A stretch of DNA of 64,000 bases from the NCBI RefSeq assembly GCF_003369915.1, contig NW_022881614.1, positions 26,824,336-26,888,335 of the forward strand, in the 5' to 3' direction. Source of the DNA: Drosophila miranda. Its lineage: Eukaryota > Arthropoda > Insecta > Diptera > Drosophilidae. The notes under the pieces were generated by a model. The model ran no database searches. It was not told where the DNA came from and saw only the letters and a list, made by a program, of their open reading frames with translations. The position numbers were made by a program, and so were the translations under genes. This document shows, in pieces, positions 23,977 to 36,363 of this stretch (positions are counted from its first letter, which is position 1; each line of letters begins with the position of its first letter).

Positions 23977-26837
23977 TTAACTAGGGGTGCATTCTTGTAG
24001 CGTGTCTACTTCAAAGTCGATTCTATCGTTATTCAAATGATTGATCTTCCTAACTTTATTCAGTTGGGTGTTATAATCTGGTAGTCCGGCGTACAGGAAG
24101 ATATCAGCTGGGGATCTTTTTGTAGTATTATGAACCGTTTTATGGTTATAAGTGTATAGAATTAACTCGAATTTTGTGAGCTTGTTTTCTATGTTATCCT
24201 CGCTTGAAATGATTCTTAATTTTTCATTGATCGTTTTATGTAGCCGCTCTACATCAGAAACTCCGTTTTTACTGGTAGTGATTTCGATTTTCACATTTTC
24301 CGCATTCAACCATGCTTGCAATGCTGCGCACATAAAGGCTGAATCTTTGTCGGCTTTAATTCCCTGTGGCTTGCCCATTTCGTTAAAGACTTTTATGATG
24401 GCTCTCTTGGTTTCTAACCAGTCACGACTCTTAACTTCTACAAGGGTAGCGAATTTAGACTATACATCAATGCATGATAGGAATTGTTGATTGCCTACCA
24501 AATAGAAATCCATGACATACTTTTCTCTGATATTTTGTATTTCAGGGGTGATTTCGAAGGTTAGATTGGTGTTACGATGCTCTGTTTTAGCAACGTTGCA
24601 CGTAGGACATTCATTGATAATATTTTGGATTAACTTTTGATAATCGGGGTAGTAGAATTTTCCTTTAAACCAATTAGTGGTCTTTTCGATACCTGGGGGA
24701 AGTAGCTCTTTATGATTCTTCAATATTTGTTCTTTGAATTCGGAGTAGCTCGGAATATTTATGAGCTTGGTACTGGATTTAATCAGTTTAGTGAAGTGAT
24801 TTGGACTGATTATCTCTAGGAATGCCCTTTGGAACAGTGGGAAGTCCGCTTCGTTATGGAAATATAGTGCACTCTTTTTGGTACACACATATTCCTTTAT
24901 TATATATTTTGATAATTATTCTGTCATTTCGTTATATATGTGATTTTTATCAGTATCTTGTGGAAATAGTGGGATGTTTCTACCTTATCCTCATTACCTT
25001 TAATCAGTTCTATTTGCCTATTATAGTAATTGATTGGTCTCTCTGTAAGTGGAATATAATTTGTATTATCTTCTTGCGCGCTATGGACCGTTGCACAATC
25101 ACTATTAATGGTTTCCCCGAGTAGGTTTTCGTTAATCTTTACTCTTGATAGCGCATCGGCTACATGGTTCTCCTTTCCGGGTAAATATTTTATTTTGAAG
25201 TCAAATTCATTTAATTTGATCTTCCATCGTTGTAGCTTCATATTTGGGTTTGTGATCACTTAATATCTCAAACGTTCTACCAAACAGGTATGATCTGAAA
25301 TACTTAGTTGCCCAAACTATAGCTAGTAATTCCTTTTCTATTGCTGAATAATTGATTTCGTGTTCGTTTAAGGTTCTACTTGCATAGCGACAACACTGCT
25401 CCTAGTGCAATGTTACTTGCATCGGTTGTTACCGTGAACATTCTGTTGAAATCTGGGAATGCGAGGATGGGGTCTGAGGTGATAAGTACTTTCAATTTTT
25501 CGAAGGCCTCGACGTATTTTTCCTCTGTTGGGTCTATGACTGCTCGTTTCTTTAATTTGAGTGTCACAGGTTTCGCTATATTAGCGAAGTTGGGAATGAA
25601 TTTCCTATAGAATCCACATAAACCTATGAATGATTTTATTTTTGTGGTTGTATTGAGTATTGGGAAGTTTATTATGGCAGATATTTTCTTTGGATTAGGA
25701 ACTATGCCGTTAGTGGTTACTATATAATGAAGTCGTCTAAGTATACGAGGCAATCTTTGAAGATTAACTCTTCTAGCAGATTGTTCATACATCTTTGGAA
25801 GGTAGCGGGGGCATTGGTTAGCCCAAAGGGCATACGAGTGAACTCGTAATGACCATGCTTCGTGGAGAAAGCTGTTTTTGGGATTGAGCTAGGTTCCATA
25901 GGAATTTGATGGAATCCCTTAGCTAAATCGATTGTTGTGAAATATTGGCACCTACCTAGTTTATCTAGTATTTCGTCCATTCTGGGTGTAGGAAATTTAT
26001 CCTTTATCGTCACCTCGTTTAGACTTCTATAATCTACTACCATACGATATTTCTGCTTTCCTGAAGCATCTATTTTCTTTGGTATCATAGCGATGGGTGC
26101 ACAATAGGGAGAGTTCGACTTACGAATGATTCCATGTCTAATCATATCTTTGATTTGTTGAGTCACTTCTTGATCGTGTATTTGAGCATATTTATATGGT
26201 CGACGATATACAGGATCTTCGTGATGGGTTTTAATTTCGTGCTTTGTAGTACTAGTGAAGGTCAAAATGTCACCTTCTTTATACTGCACGTCCTTAAATT
26301 CATAGAGAACTTTCTTTAGTTTCTCCTTTTCTTCTTCATTTAAATGTTCCAACCTTAGCTGGTTGCATTCCCTTAATTCATTCTCTAATGCGGAAGCGAA
26401 GTATTGCTCTCCTTCAGGAGATGGGTCAAGGCACTTAGGTGTAGTTATATCTTCCTTTGAAGATGGCTTAACACCTTTGTGTGCGGTCTTGCCGACGGCA
26501 ATTGCTTCTCCACTTTGGATGATTGGGTATGACCTTTCTCCTAACGTTACCGTTTCATTTCGGTAATCGATGACGGCTTTGCTGGCCATCAAATATTCTC
26601 TGCCTAAGAGTATGTCATAATTTTCAGAAAAATTATGAATATAAAATTTTTGTTTTGTCGGACAGTTTTTGGTTGCATTACGTGTAATGCTCTGAGTCAG
26701 ACGGACGGGTCCATTGATGGTATGGACGGTGAGGTTGTCGCTATCGACTTTGGAATCTGTATAGTTTTCTTTTATTATATTTATTGACGATCCCGAGTCC
26801 GCGATACCTCTTAATTTTTTATTATTTACGATTATTT
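23977..26837 (-). pseudogene. R1 pol (protease, RT, RNase H, integrase), multiply broken
   Basis: From right to left: a protease start with the ADSGSS active-site motif (~26800); a reverse transcriptase open from 26592 with MVVDYRSLNE, MPFGLTNAPATFQ and YLDD; then a loss of ~50 codons just after YLDD, where R2 has [12 protein letters not shown] frame break at ~25376 precedes RNase H ([12 protein letters not shown]; then [15 protein letters not shown] at 25259-24924). Integrase fragments are 24888-24460 and 24378-23977, with CPTCN and acidic residues in VMDFYLVG, KADKDSAF and SDVERLHKT. Several stops separate them. Confidence 0.88.
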
Positions 26838-27782
26838 CTATATATGGTCTTCCTCGATTTCTTCTGAGGCACTCTGCTGAAAATTTACATCCATTTTCAT
26901 TTGTCCGCTTTGGCTTTCGCTAGATCGTTTGACTGGCTGATTTGGTGCACTGCTACCTGCCTGAGTCTGATTGATTTGATAGTTAGTGGGATTCTGTACT
27001 CTGCCCTGGTTTAAGGAATTTCTAAATTCGTTAAATAATCCTTTATTATTTACGGCAATATTTCCTGAATAATTTCGATTCGATCCATGATTATTTCTGG
27101 AAGTACTTGGGTTTTGATTGTTATAATCGTTACTACTATAGCGAGGGTAATAAGTTCCAACATTCCTACGATTGTTATTTCCGTTTCTTGAGAGTTCGTG
27201 ATTCTTGTTATCAGTTACGAAATTTTCGTAGATTCCTAACTCTTGAGCGGATTTTTCTAGATTAGAAATAGTAGAAATGTCTTTCTTTGCTAAAATGATG
27301 AACAGTTTATTGGGTAGAGCATCTTCTATGGTATGTCTGGTGGCATTTGCCAGAGCGTTTTTAAAGATTATCTTATTTTCTGGGCTAGTCTCCAGATTTA
27401 GTTTACTTACTATAACATTTGACTTAATTTCTAGTTCCTCTACGAACTTACGAATATTCCCATTGATTTTGGTGTCGTGTAATTGTTGTAGCAGCGTTTC
27501 GTATGGAGTGTGGTTGTTGAATTTGCTGATTAGGGCTGCTTTTAGATCGGTCCAGGTGTTGGGTTGAAGGCTTTGTGATAAAAGTTGTGCTCGTCCGCAC
27601 AGTTGACCCTCAGTGGCTCCGTACATGATGCATTGTTGCCGGATGTCTTCTGTTGGGTACAATTCGGAGATGTACTCAATCCTGCTTATGAACGAGCTTA
27701 GGCGTTCTTGGCATCCGTCGTATGGTGGAATTTGCCTGATTGACTTCAAGGCTTGGTTCAGGTGTATTTCTGTTAGCGGCAT
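26838..27782 (-). CDS. R1 gag polyprotein, open (314 aa)
   Basis: A continuous frame starting MPLTEIHLNQALKSIRQIPP. The capsid-like region is helical, the tail is rich in Asn/Gln/Ser/Arg and the last residues are acidic. There is no CCHC knuckle, as is usual in the 17.6/297 group. The end overlaps the protease frame, as expected for frameshift expression of pol. It is the only intact gene left in R1. Confidence 0.85.
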   Translation of the reverse strand: MPLTEIHLNQALKSIRQIPPYDGCQERLSSFISRIEYISELYPTEDIRQQCIMYGATEGQLCGRAQLLSQSLQPNTWTDLKAALISKFNNHTPYETLLQQLHDTKINGNIRKFVEELEIKSNVIVSKLNLETSPENKIIFKNALANATRHTIEDALPNKLFIILAKKDISTISNLEKSAQELGIYENFVTDNKNHELSRNGNNNRRNVGTYYPRYSSNDYNNQNPSTSRNNHGSNRNYSGNIAVNNKGLFNEFRNSLNQGRVQNPTNYQINQTQAGSSAPNQPVKRSSESQSGQMKMDVNFQQSASEEIEEDHI

Positions 27783-27966
27783 GTTGATTTCTTTTTATTT
27801 ATTTATTTTTTTCTAATATTAATTGAGTTTCAATCGTGTGTAGATTCTTTGGCGGATCTCTTTAGTATTAGCGTTACTTTTTCTCTGATCACTGTAGGTT
27901 ATTACGCACTGTAACTGTCACTACGCCAATTGATCGTCTTAAAAAAAAGGATTCACTTTTAACTGA

Positions 27967-27985
27967 GATCCTACCGACTGCGCCA
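27967..27985 (-). other. R1 primer-binding site (tRNA-Ser)
   Basis: On the minus strand TGGCGCAGTCGGTAGGAT directly follows the 5' LTR. It is complementary to the 3' end (...ATCCTACCGACTGCG-CCA) of Drosophila tRNA-Ser, the primer used by 17.6 and 297. Confidence 0.88.
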
Positions 27986-28664
27986 GTTAAATATGCGACA
28001 CTTCAGTTTAAGTTTTAAAAAAGGTTTTATTCTTTCACTTAAACTTAGCGTACATTGGTTAGTTATTTCCCCGACGATGACTGAGGTCGGATGTCTTGAA
28101 CGGAATTAACTTTGGTTGAATTCTCCGACGGTGTCGCGATTGACGTTTGTCTTGAACAGAACTGAGTTGGCTTCTTAGATGTAGACTATTTATATTATGA
28201 TGCTCGGTTTGGGATTCGGATTTGGATTCGGAGGCGTTGGCTTCGACTTCGGCTTCGGAGATGGAGTACGTGACTCGATCGATATGTGGGAAAGGCGGCT
28301 TTTGATGAAAGGCTTCCGCTGCGTATGATCGGTGTTGCATTACTTGGGTGTGGCTGAAAATAGGGCCTCTGATTGGTCAGCTAGGATGGTGTGATTCTTG
28401 AGAATCGATTAGTAATTGATCTCTGAAGAGTGGCGTGATTCTGGTGCGGCTGGATTCTAGTGCGGCATCTATTGTTTTATGTTCAACTTCCAGTTTAGGG
28501 TGTTTGTTTACATTGCCTGCAATCGGCTACGCGTGGTCCATTTCGAGCGTGAGATTGTTTATGAGGGTTCGAAGCTGAGGGTGACGTATTGTTTATAGTA
28601 TTGTGGGTGCAGGGTAATAGACATAGACAAGGGTATGCGGAGCATGGACTACAGATATGTCACT
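27985..28664 (-). repeat. R1 5' LTR (680 bp)
   Basis: Near-identical to 18708-19367 apart from a 20-bp difference. Its right end abuts 12 bp of AT repeat and then the 5' LTR of R2. Confidence 0.9.
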
Positions 28665-28676
28665 ATATATATATAT

Positions 28677-29269
28677 TGACATATCCATAATTCCCCACAT
28701 CCCATACACATTATGTTTATGTACAATTCATCCACCCCATCCACACAAGTAACAGGACCCCACTCAAGAATCAATAACTGTTTCTTCCCATACTCCAAGC
28801 TAGGGCCCCCCATAATATAAACAATGGACCACATTGCTTTATCAACATTAGAATCACGCCACTCTCGAGAAATCGATTCTTTAGAATCACGCCACTCATG
28901 AGGACCAATCAAAGCTAGACATAAAACCAAGGAGTATCACATTCCTAGCTCCGTCATGTAATGCAACACCGATCGCCAGCAGTGGATGCCTTTCATCAAA
29001 GCCGACGCATCCCCAAATATCGATCCAGGCACGTACGCCACCGACACGAAGATGCAGCCGAGGAAAGCAACGCCCGAAGCCAGAGTCGGGATTTCCAAGA
29101 GAAGGGCTCATGGAAACTAGCCAGCAGCAGAGAGATCAGTTCCGTTTGAGACAAGCAGACCCAAAGTCAAGTCGGGGAATTCATTTAAATCTTGTGACAT
29201 AAAGATATTTAAGTTGTAAAATAAAAGTCTTTTTTAAAAAACTTAAAATTGAGTTGCGGATATTTAACT
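28677..29269 (+). repeat. R2 5' LTR (593 bp)
   Basis: Same length as the 3' LTR, with about three substitutions between them. Confidence 0.92.
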
Positions 29270-29287
29270 AGCGCAGTCGGTAGGATT
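29269..29287 (+). other. R2 primer-binding site (tRNA-Ser, one mismatch)
   Basis: TAGCGCAGTCGGTAGGATT follows the LTR. It matches the tRNA-Ser complement except for A in place of the first G, a change that falls opposite the CCA end. A ~290-bp AT-rich leader follows before gag. Confidence 0.8.
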
Positions 29288-29579
29288 TCGTTTAAAATTA
29301 ACTCCTATATTTCGGTAATGGTCAGCTTGTGTAATTTCTAATTACTATGATCACGTAATCCCGGAATCGTTAATAAAATTGTGAAATCCGCCAAAGAACC
29401 TATGTGTTACGAGCACATACGATTTGCAAAACTAAAATTAAGTGAACTGAAGTAAGCGGAGATAGTGATCCACCAAGAACAGTGAAACAGTGAATACAAA
29501 ATCAAAAAACTTACAAGTGAACCAAAATAAAGTTAAAAACTACTGAAAACAAAACAAAACCCAATCAACACCAAACAAC

Positions 29580-30536
29580 ATGGCGTTACCACCACTATCA
29601 TTGAGCGAAATCCAATTGAACCAGGCACTGCTGTCGATCAGACAAATACCTGCCTATGACTGTTCATCTGGACAGCTAAGCTCATTTATCTAACGAATCG
29701 AATATGTATGCGGATTATATCCAACTGAAGATCTTCGCCAACAAAGGATCCTATTTGGAGCGACCGAGATCCAACTGTCAGGAGAGGCACAACGCATATC
29801 GCAAATGATACAACCCAACACGTGGCTCGAACTGAAGACGGCGCTGATCAACGAGTTCAAAAATCACACACCATATGAAGAACTCTTACGACAACTATAC
29901 ACCACCAGATTCAACGGCAGTCTTCGTAAGTTTATAGAAGAATTAGAGATAAAAGCATTATTAATAAACAATAAGCTAAACTTAGAAAACATACCAGAAA
30001 ATAATGTCATTTATAAAAACGCTTTGAACAACACAATTAAAGATGTCATTACTCGAAAACTTCCTGACAGAATGTTCATGACCTTAGCAAGAAAAGATAT
30101 TACCACATTGTCTAATCTTAAGAAGGCAGCACAAGAAGAAGGATTGTACGAAGCTAGTACAACAGATTCAGGTACAAATAAAGATCAATCGAAATCGTCT
30201 CAATCAAATCGAAAAAATGTTGGAAACTATTATCCAAATTATAATACTACTAACTATCACAATCAAACTCAGAGTTCATCTGGAACAGGTCATACTAATC
30301 GAACAAATCAAAATCAAAATTCCCAAAATCCTGGATTATACAATGAGTTCAAAAATTCCTTGAATCAAGGTAGGGCTCAGAATCCATTCAATCAGCAAAT
30401 ATCCCAAAACCAAGCTAGTGGGAGTGGACCCAACCAACCTACTAAAAGAGGGAGGGAGAGCCAGAGGGGCCAAACGAAGATGGACGTAAATTTTCATCAA
30501 GCCGCCTCGGAAGACACCGAGGAGGACCCTATATAA
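29580..30536 (+). pseudogene. R2 gag, one nonsense codon
   Basis: The ATG at 29580 begins MALPPLSLSEIQLNQALLSI, homologous to R1 gag. TAA at 29691-29693 interrupts where R1 reads FISRIEY (R2: FI-stop-RIEY). Downstream the frame is open from there to 30536. The Asn/Gln-rich tail and acidic end are conserved. Confidence 0.87.
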
Positions 30537-33461
30537 ACATTACCATTAATAAAAGAATATTAAGGTGTATCGCTGACTCGGGATCATCGATCAACATCAT
30601 GAAAGAAAATTATACAGATTCCGAGATAAAAGACGATAACCTTACGGTCCATACCATCAATGGACCTGTCCGTTTAACTAAGAGTATAATGAGGAATGCG
30701 AACAAAAAATGTCCGTCCGAACAAAAGTTCTACATACATAACTTTTCCGAAAATTATGATATTTTATTAGGAAGAGAATACTTGATGGCAAGTAAAGCCG
30801 TCATCGATTACAGAAATGACACTGTAACACTAGGAGCTAGGTCGTACCCAATCATTCAGAGTGGAGAAGCTATTGAAGCCGGCAAGACCGCACAGAAGTG
30901 CACTGATCCCTCTACAAAAGAAGAGAAGATCGCACCTAAGTGCCTTGACCCATCTCCAGAGGGAGATCAATACTTCGCTTCCGCTCTAGACAGTGAATTA
31001 AGGGAATGTAATCAATTAAGATTGGAACACCTAAACGACGAAGAGAGGGAAGAGTTAAAGAAGGTCTTATATGAGTTTAAGGATGTGCAGTACAGAGAAG
31101 GTGACAATTTGACTTTCACAAGTACAATCAAGCACGAGATCAAAACTCAACATGAAGACCCGGTCTACAGACGACCATACAAATATGCCCAGATACATGA
31201 TCAGGAGGTAAACCAGCAAATCAAAGATATGATCAGGCAGGGAATAATTCAAAAGTCGAATTCTCCTTCCTGCTCCCCCATATCTATGATTCCGAAGAAG
31301 ATAGATGCTTCAGGAAAGCAAAAATATCGAATGGTAGTAGACTATAGAAGTCTAAATTAAATAACAGTTAAGGACAAATTCCCAACTCCACGAATGGATG
31401 AAATCCTAGACAAACTAGGTAAATGTCAGTATTTTACGACAATCGATTTAGCAAAAGGTTTCCATCAAATACCCATGGAACCTAGCTCAATCCCCAAAAC
31501 TGAGTTCTCCACTAAGCATGGACATTACGAGTTCACTCGTATGCCCTTTGGGCTAACCACTGCCCCAGCTACCTTCCAAAGATGTATGAACAATCTGCTA
31601 GAAGAGTTAATCTTCAAAGATTGCTTTGTATACTTAGATGACATCATTATATTTTCCACTTCATTGGAAGAACACTTGTTGTCACTAAGGAGAGTATTTG
31701 GAAAGTTGAGAGACGCCAACTTGAAGCTACAAATGGATAAATGTGAATTCATGAAAAAGGAAACTGAATTCCTAGGTCATGTAGTCACTACTGAAGGAAT
31801 AGTACCAAATCCAGGCAAAATCTCTGCCATTGTCAAATTTCCAATACCAGAAACGACTAAACAAATAAAGTCATTCTTAGGTCTGTGCGGGTTCTACAGG
31901 AAATTCATTCCTAATTTTGCAAACATAGCAAAACCCATGATACTCAAACTAAAGAAAGGAGCTGTCATAGACCCCAAGGAAGAAAAGTACGTCGAGGCAT
32001 TTGAGAGACTAAAAGTACTCATCACCTCAGACCCTATCCTTGCGTTCCCAGACTTTGACAAAATGTTCACGGTAACAACCGACGCTAGTAACATAGCATT
32101 GGGAGCGGTTTTGTCACAAGAACACAAACCGATCTGCTACGCTAGCAGAACCCTAGATGAACATGAAATAAACTATTCAGCCATCGAAAAGGAATTATTA
32201 GCGATCATATGGGCAACCAAGTATTTCCGTTCATACCTGTTCGGTAGAACATTCGAGATACAAAGCGATCATAAACCCTTGATTTGGTTGAACAACCTCA
32301 AGGAGCCAAATATGAAATTACAAAGGTGGAAAATAAAACTGAATGAGTTTGATTTTAAAATGAAATATCTACCAGGCAAAGAAAATCATGTAGCTGATGC
32401 CTTATCAAGGGTAAAGATTAATGAAAATCTCCTTGGGGAAGCTTCCAATAGCGTTGGTGCAACTGTACATAGCGCACAGGAAGACAATCTAAATCACATT
32501 GCTATCACGGAAAGACCAATTAACTATTACAATCGGCAAATTGAGCTAATAAAAGGCAATGAAGATAAGGTGGAAACAATTCGTTATTTTCACCGTCAAT
32601 TGGTTTAGGGGAAAATACTATTACCCGGATTATCAAAAACTAATCCAAAACATCATAAACGAATGTCCTACTTGTAATATTGCCAAAACAGAGCATAGAA
32701 ATACGAAGTTGGCATTCGAAACTACACCGGAAATACTGAACATCAGAGAGAAATACGTCATAGATTTCTATATGGTTGGTAACCAACAGTTCCTATCATG
32801 TATTGACGTATACTCGAAGTTTGCCACTCTTGTAGAAGTAAAAAGTCGTGACTGGTTAGAAGCAAAAAGAGCCATCATGAAAGTTTTTAACGAGATGGGC
32901 AAACCAATTGAAATCAAAGCCGATAAAGATTCAGCTTTTATGTGCACAGCATTGCAAGCATGGCTGAATGCGGAAAACGTCAAAATAGAGATCACTTCCA
33001 GCAAAAATGGAATATCTGACGTAGAAAGATTTCATAAAACAGTAAATGAAAAATTAAGAATAATATCTAGCGAGGATAACCCAGAAGATAGATTCACGAA
33101 GTTTGAATTAATTCGTTATACTTATAATCATAAAACCAAACATAATACCACAAATAGGACACCAGCTGATATATTCATTTATGCAGGCTCACCTGATTAT
33201 GACACCCAACTAAATAAAGTGAATAAAATCACTCAATTAAATAAAAAGCGTATAGAGTATGAAGTAGATACCCGCTATAAACTATCACCTCTAGTTAAGT
33301 CTAAGGTAACAAATCCTTTCAAAAGGACGGGCGAAATTAGACAGGTAGACGAAAAACATTATGAAGAAAAGAATAGGGGTAGGAAAATAGCTCATTATAA
33401 ATCAAAATTCAAGAAAAAGAAGAAATCTAATAGAAGCAAATATAATAATTCCAGGACATAA
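30536..33461 (+). pseudogene. R2 pol, one stop and an integrase deletion
   Basis: The protease ADSGSS motif is at ~30580. The RT frame reads through MVVDYRSLN, then TAA at 31358-31360 where R1 has GAG-type Glu. It continues with [25 protein letters not shown] and catalytic YLDD, and RNase H with [12 protein letters not shown] and [12 protein letters not shown] to 32608. The integrase N-terminus including part of the zinc-binding HHCC region is deleted (junction ~32590-32605, with a frame change). The core is kept: DFYMVG, KADKDSAF and SDVERFHKTVNE supply the DDE residues. It ends in a Lys-rich tail. Confidence 0.88.
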
Positions 33462-33474
33462 TCCAAATAAAATA

Positions 33475-35749
33475 TCTAGTAGACAAATTGCAAAGAGAAA
33501 TGAACGGGCTAAAAATAACCAAAAGAAATAAAAGAGGCATAATCAATATAGTAGGAACAGCCTACAAATATCTCTTTGGAACACTAGATCAGGAAGATAA
33601 AGTCGATTTGGAACAAAAAGTAGAAAATTTAGCCAGCCATAGCATTCAAATGAATGAACTAAATTTGGTAATAGATGCAGTTAATAGCGGAATAAACGTT
33701 ATAAACAAACTAAATGAAGAAAAAGACAGGAATCAACAAATAGAAATTTTGATATTCAATCTACAACATTTCACAGAATATATCGAAGATATAGAACTAG
33801 GTATGCAATTAACTAGGCTCGGTATATTTAATCCAAAATTATTAAAACAAGACTATCTGGAACAAATAAATTCTGAGAAAATACTAAATATAAAAACCTC
33901 CACATGGCTAAAATCCGATACCAACGAAATTCTAATAATTTCCAACATTCCCAAAGACATTACAAAAGTACCAATCTATAAAATCGTTCCGTATCCAGAC
34001 GAATTAAATAACATGTTAACAGATATGACATACGACAAGTACTACATAAAAAATGAAGAAGTATTTGTTAAAGAAACTAGATTGAAAACCAATGACAATT
34101 GTATAAAAGGAATTTTAATGCAAATTCCCACTAAATGTCCATATTCCAAAACTTTTCAAAACTTTCAAATAAACTTTATTGAACCCAATATACTAATCAC
34201 ATGGAATCTTCCAAAAACAACGCTAAACCAGAATTGTGTAAACCAAGAAATCATAGCGGAAGGAAATACCATTATAAAAATCTACAACTGTTCAATCCAA
34301 TTAAATGAATTTACAATATCAAACACAATGTTAGATTTTGCCCAGAATGTTTATGTCAACAACAACACAACTAAAATAAAACCACTGTCGTATGTCCAAA
34401 CTAATGAAATAATTATGCAATACACCAAATATAGTAACCTATTACAAACGAGGGGGAACGTTGTGAGTTGCAGCGGACACCGCAACTCTACAGTTATACC
34501 CGATACTAAGTCAGTAGGAGAGAGAGCCACTCCGGCAGACGCCGCTAATTTGAACGACACGACAAAGAGTGCGTGCGAGAGAGACAGAAAATCAGTCTGA
34601 TCGTGACGTCGGGGGCTGCGTAGCCAGTGCAAATTGATTTGTTCCTTTTGGCTATAAAAATGATCTTATCTGATCCAAATTCAGCAATCTGATAAATATT
34701 ATGATCATTATCTATGATTCTGCGTTTTTAGTTTTCTCGTATCCTCAATATTGTGGATGCAACAGATTTTCGTTCTTTGTGGGGGCGGAAGGGGGTGGGG
34801 CGAAATTTTGAGATATACGTTTTAAAGTGAGATCTAACAAGAGTGCGGATACCAAATTTGGTTACTCTAGCCTTAATAGTCTCTGAGATTTTTGAATATC
34901 CCCAGATTTTCGTCCTTTGCGGGGGCGGAAGGGGGTGTGGCGAAATTTTGAAACAAACTCGTCTCGGTCCGATATATTAGGAGTGTGGATACCAAATTTG
35001 GTTGCTCTAGCTTTTGTAGTCTCTGAGATCTAGGCGCTAATGTTTTACTCTAAGCAAAGCCGGCTATGCTACGTGTGTGTTAGAGAGAGACAGGGCGAGA
35101 AAAAATGAAATTGTTTTCTTGATGCTGGCTATAATAATAATACGATCTTGTTCAAATTCTGCAGTCTAAAAGATATGGTCATTCTCCACGTTTTTCTGCG
35201 TTTTTGGTTTTCTCGTATCTTTAAAATTGTGGATGCCACAGATTTTCGTCCTTTGTGGGGGTGGAAGTGGGCGGGTCGAAGTTTTGAAATATTTTTGTAG
35301 CAGTGACATATCACAGAAGTCTGGATCCAAAACATCGTTGCTCTAGCTCTTATAGTCTTTGAGCACTAGGCGCTAATAGGGACGGACAGACGGACAGACG
35401 GACGGACGGACAGACGGACAGACAGACATGGCTCAATCGACTCGGCTATTGATGCTGATCAAGAATATATATACTTTATGGGGTCGGAAACGATTCCTTC
35501 TGGACGTTACACACATCCACTTTTACCACAAATTTCCAATACTCATTTTGAGTATCGGGTATAATAAGTCTACTAATTTCATTTATCATAATTATATTAG
35601 TACTACTAAGTTATGTAGCTGTTAAATTTAAGAAAACTTCTAAAAGAGTCACGGTTAAATGTATTAACCCTATAATAGAAGCAGAAGAGGAACCAACCTC
35701 AGCCACCGCACTTGACACCCCGTCACTATACCCGAGGGTAATCGCCTAG
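33475..35749 (+). pseudogene. R2 env, N-terminally deleted and split by a helentron
   Basis: Errantivirus envelope of the F-protein family. It lacks the signal peptide and about the first 100 residues seen in R1. From 33488 it keeps the basic cleavage-type site KRNKRG, a hydrophobic fusion-type stretch and a long Cys-containing ectodomain to 34446. Helentron F then intervenes (34448-35564). Coding resumes at 35565 with one transmembrane helix and a cytoplasmic tail ending at TAG 35747-35749. Without a signal peptide it could not reach the membrane. Confidence 0.85.
34448..35564 (-). mobile_element. helentron copy F, full length
   Basis: 1.12 kb minus-strand copy. The 3' end (AACGAGGGGGAACGTTGTG) is at the left and the 5' TTATACCCGATACTCA hairpin at the right, although the TATTAG box near the 5' end is shortened. 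It splits R2 env and is antisense to it. Confidence 0.9.
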
Positions 35750-35770
35750 GGACAGGCTAATAACAAACGT

Positions 35771-36363
35771 TGACATATCCATAATTCCCCACATCCCATA
35801 CACATTATGTTTATGTACAATTCACCCACCCCATCCACACAAGTAACAGGACCCCACTCAAGAATCAATAACTGTTTCTTCCCATACTCCAAGCTAGGGC
35901 CCCCCATAATATAAACAATGGACCACATTGCTTCATCAACATTAGAATCACGCCACTCTCGAGAAATCGATTCTTTAGAATCACGCCACTCATGAGGACC
36001 AATCAAAGCTAGACATAAAACCAAGGAGTATCACATTCCTAGCTCCGTCATGTAATGCAACACCGATCGCCAGCAGTGGATGCCTTTCATCAAAGCCGAC
36101 GCATCCCCAAATATCGATCCAGGCACGTACGCCACCGACACGAAGATGCAGCCGAGGAAAGCAACGCCCGAAGCCAGAGTCGGGATTTCCAAGAGAAGGG
36201 CTCATGGAAACTAGCCAGCAGCAGAGAGATCAGTTCCGTTTGAGACAAGCAGACCCAAAGTCAAGTCGGGGAATTCATTTAAATCTTGTGACATAAAGAT
36301 ATTTAAGTTGTAAAATAAAAGTCTTTTTTAAAAAACTTAAAATCGAGTTGCGGATATTTAACT
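35771..36363 (+). repeat. R2 3' LTR (593 bp)
   Basis: Partner of 28677-29269. Followed by ATAT at 36364-36367. Confidence 0.92.

Larger units (their letters stand above)
18708..28664 (-). mobile_element. R1: errantivirus-type LTR retrotransposon (17.6/297-like), ~10 kb with nested inserts
   Basis: Minus-strand element. The 5' LTR is 27985-28664 and the 3' LTR 18708-19367, both starting AGTGACATAT and ending ATATTTAACT. The primer site is complementary to tRNA-Ser. gag, pol and env lie in order from right to left. The flanks are AT microsatellite, compatible with the ATAT target duplication typical of this group. Helentrons C, D and E (about 3.3 kb) are inserted, so the element itself is ~6.7 kb. 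pol has frame breaks and deletions, so it is dead. Confidence 0.93.
28677..36363 (+). mobile_element. R2: errantivirus-type LTR retrotransposon (17.6/297-like), 7.7 kb with one nested insert
   Basis: Plus-strand element with 593-bp LTRs at 28677-29269 and 35771-36363 that differ at about three positions. The LTR ends GGATATTTAACT and is followed by a tRNA-Ser primer site. ATAT flanks both sides (28673-28676 and 36364-36367). Order is gag, pol, env. Helentron F is inserted in env. Proteins and LTRs are related to R1 but clearly diverged. gag and pol each carry a stop, part of integrase is deleted, and env lacks its N-terminus. The insert is therefore young by LTR similarity, yet defective. Confidence 0.93.

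Noticed and set aside
27967..29287. tRNA-Ser-like sequences at the LTR ends
   Set aside because: Only the ~18-nt complement of a tRNA 3' end is present; these are primer-binding sites, not tRNA genes.
28649..36243. Frames inside the LTRs of R1 and R2 (for example 28649-28930, 28961-29149, 35746-36024)
   Set aside because: They are duplicated only because LTRs are duplicated; LTR sequence is regulatory.
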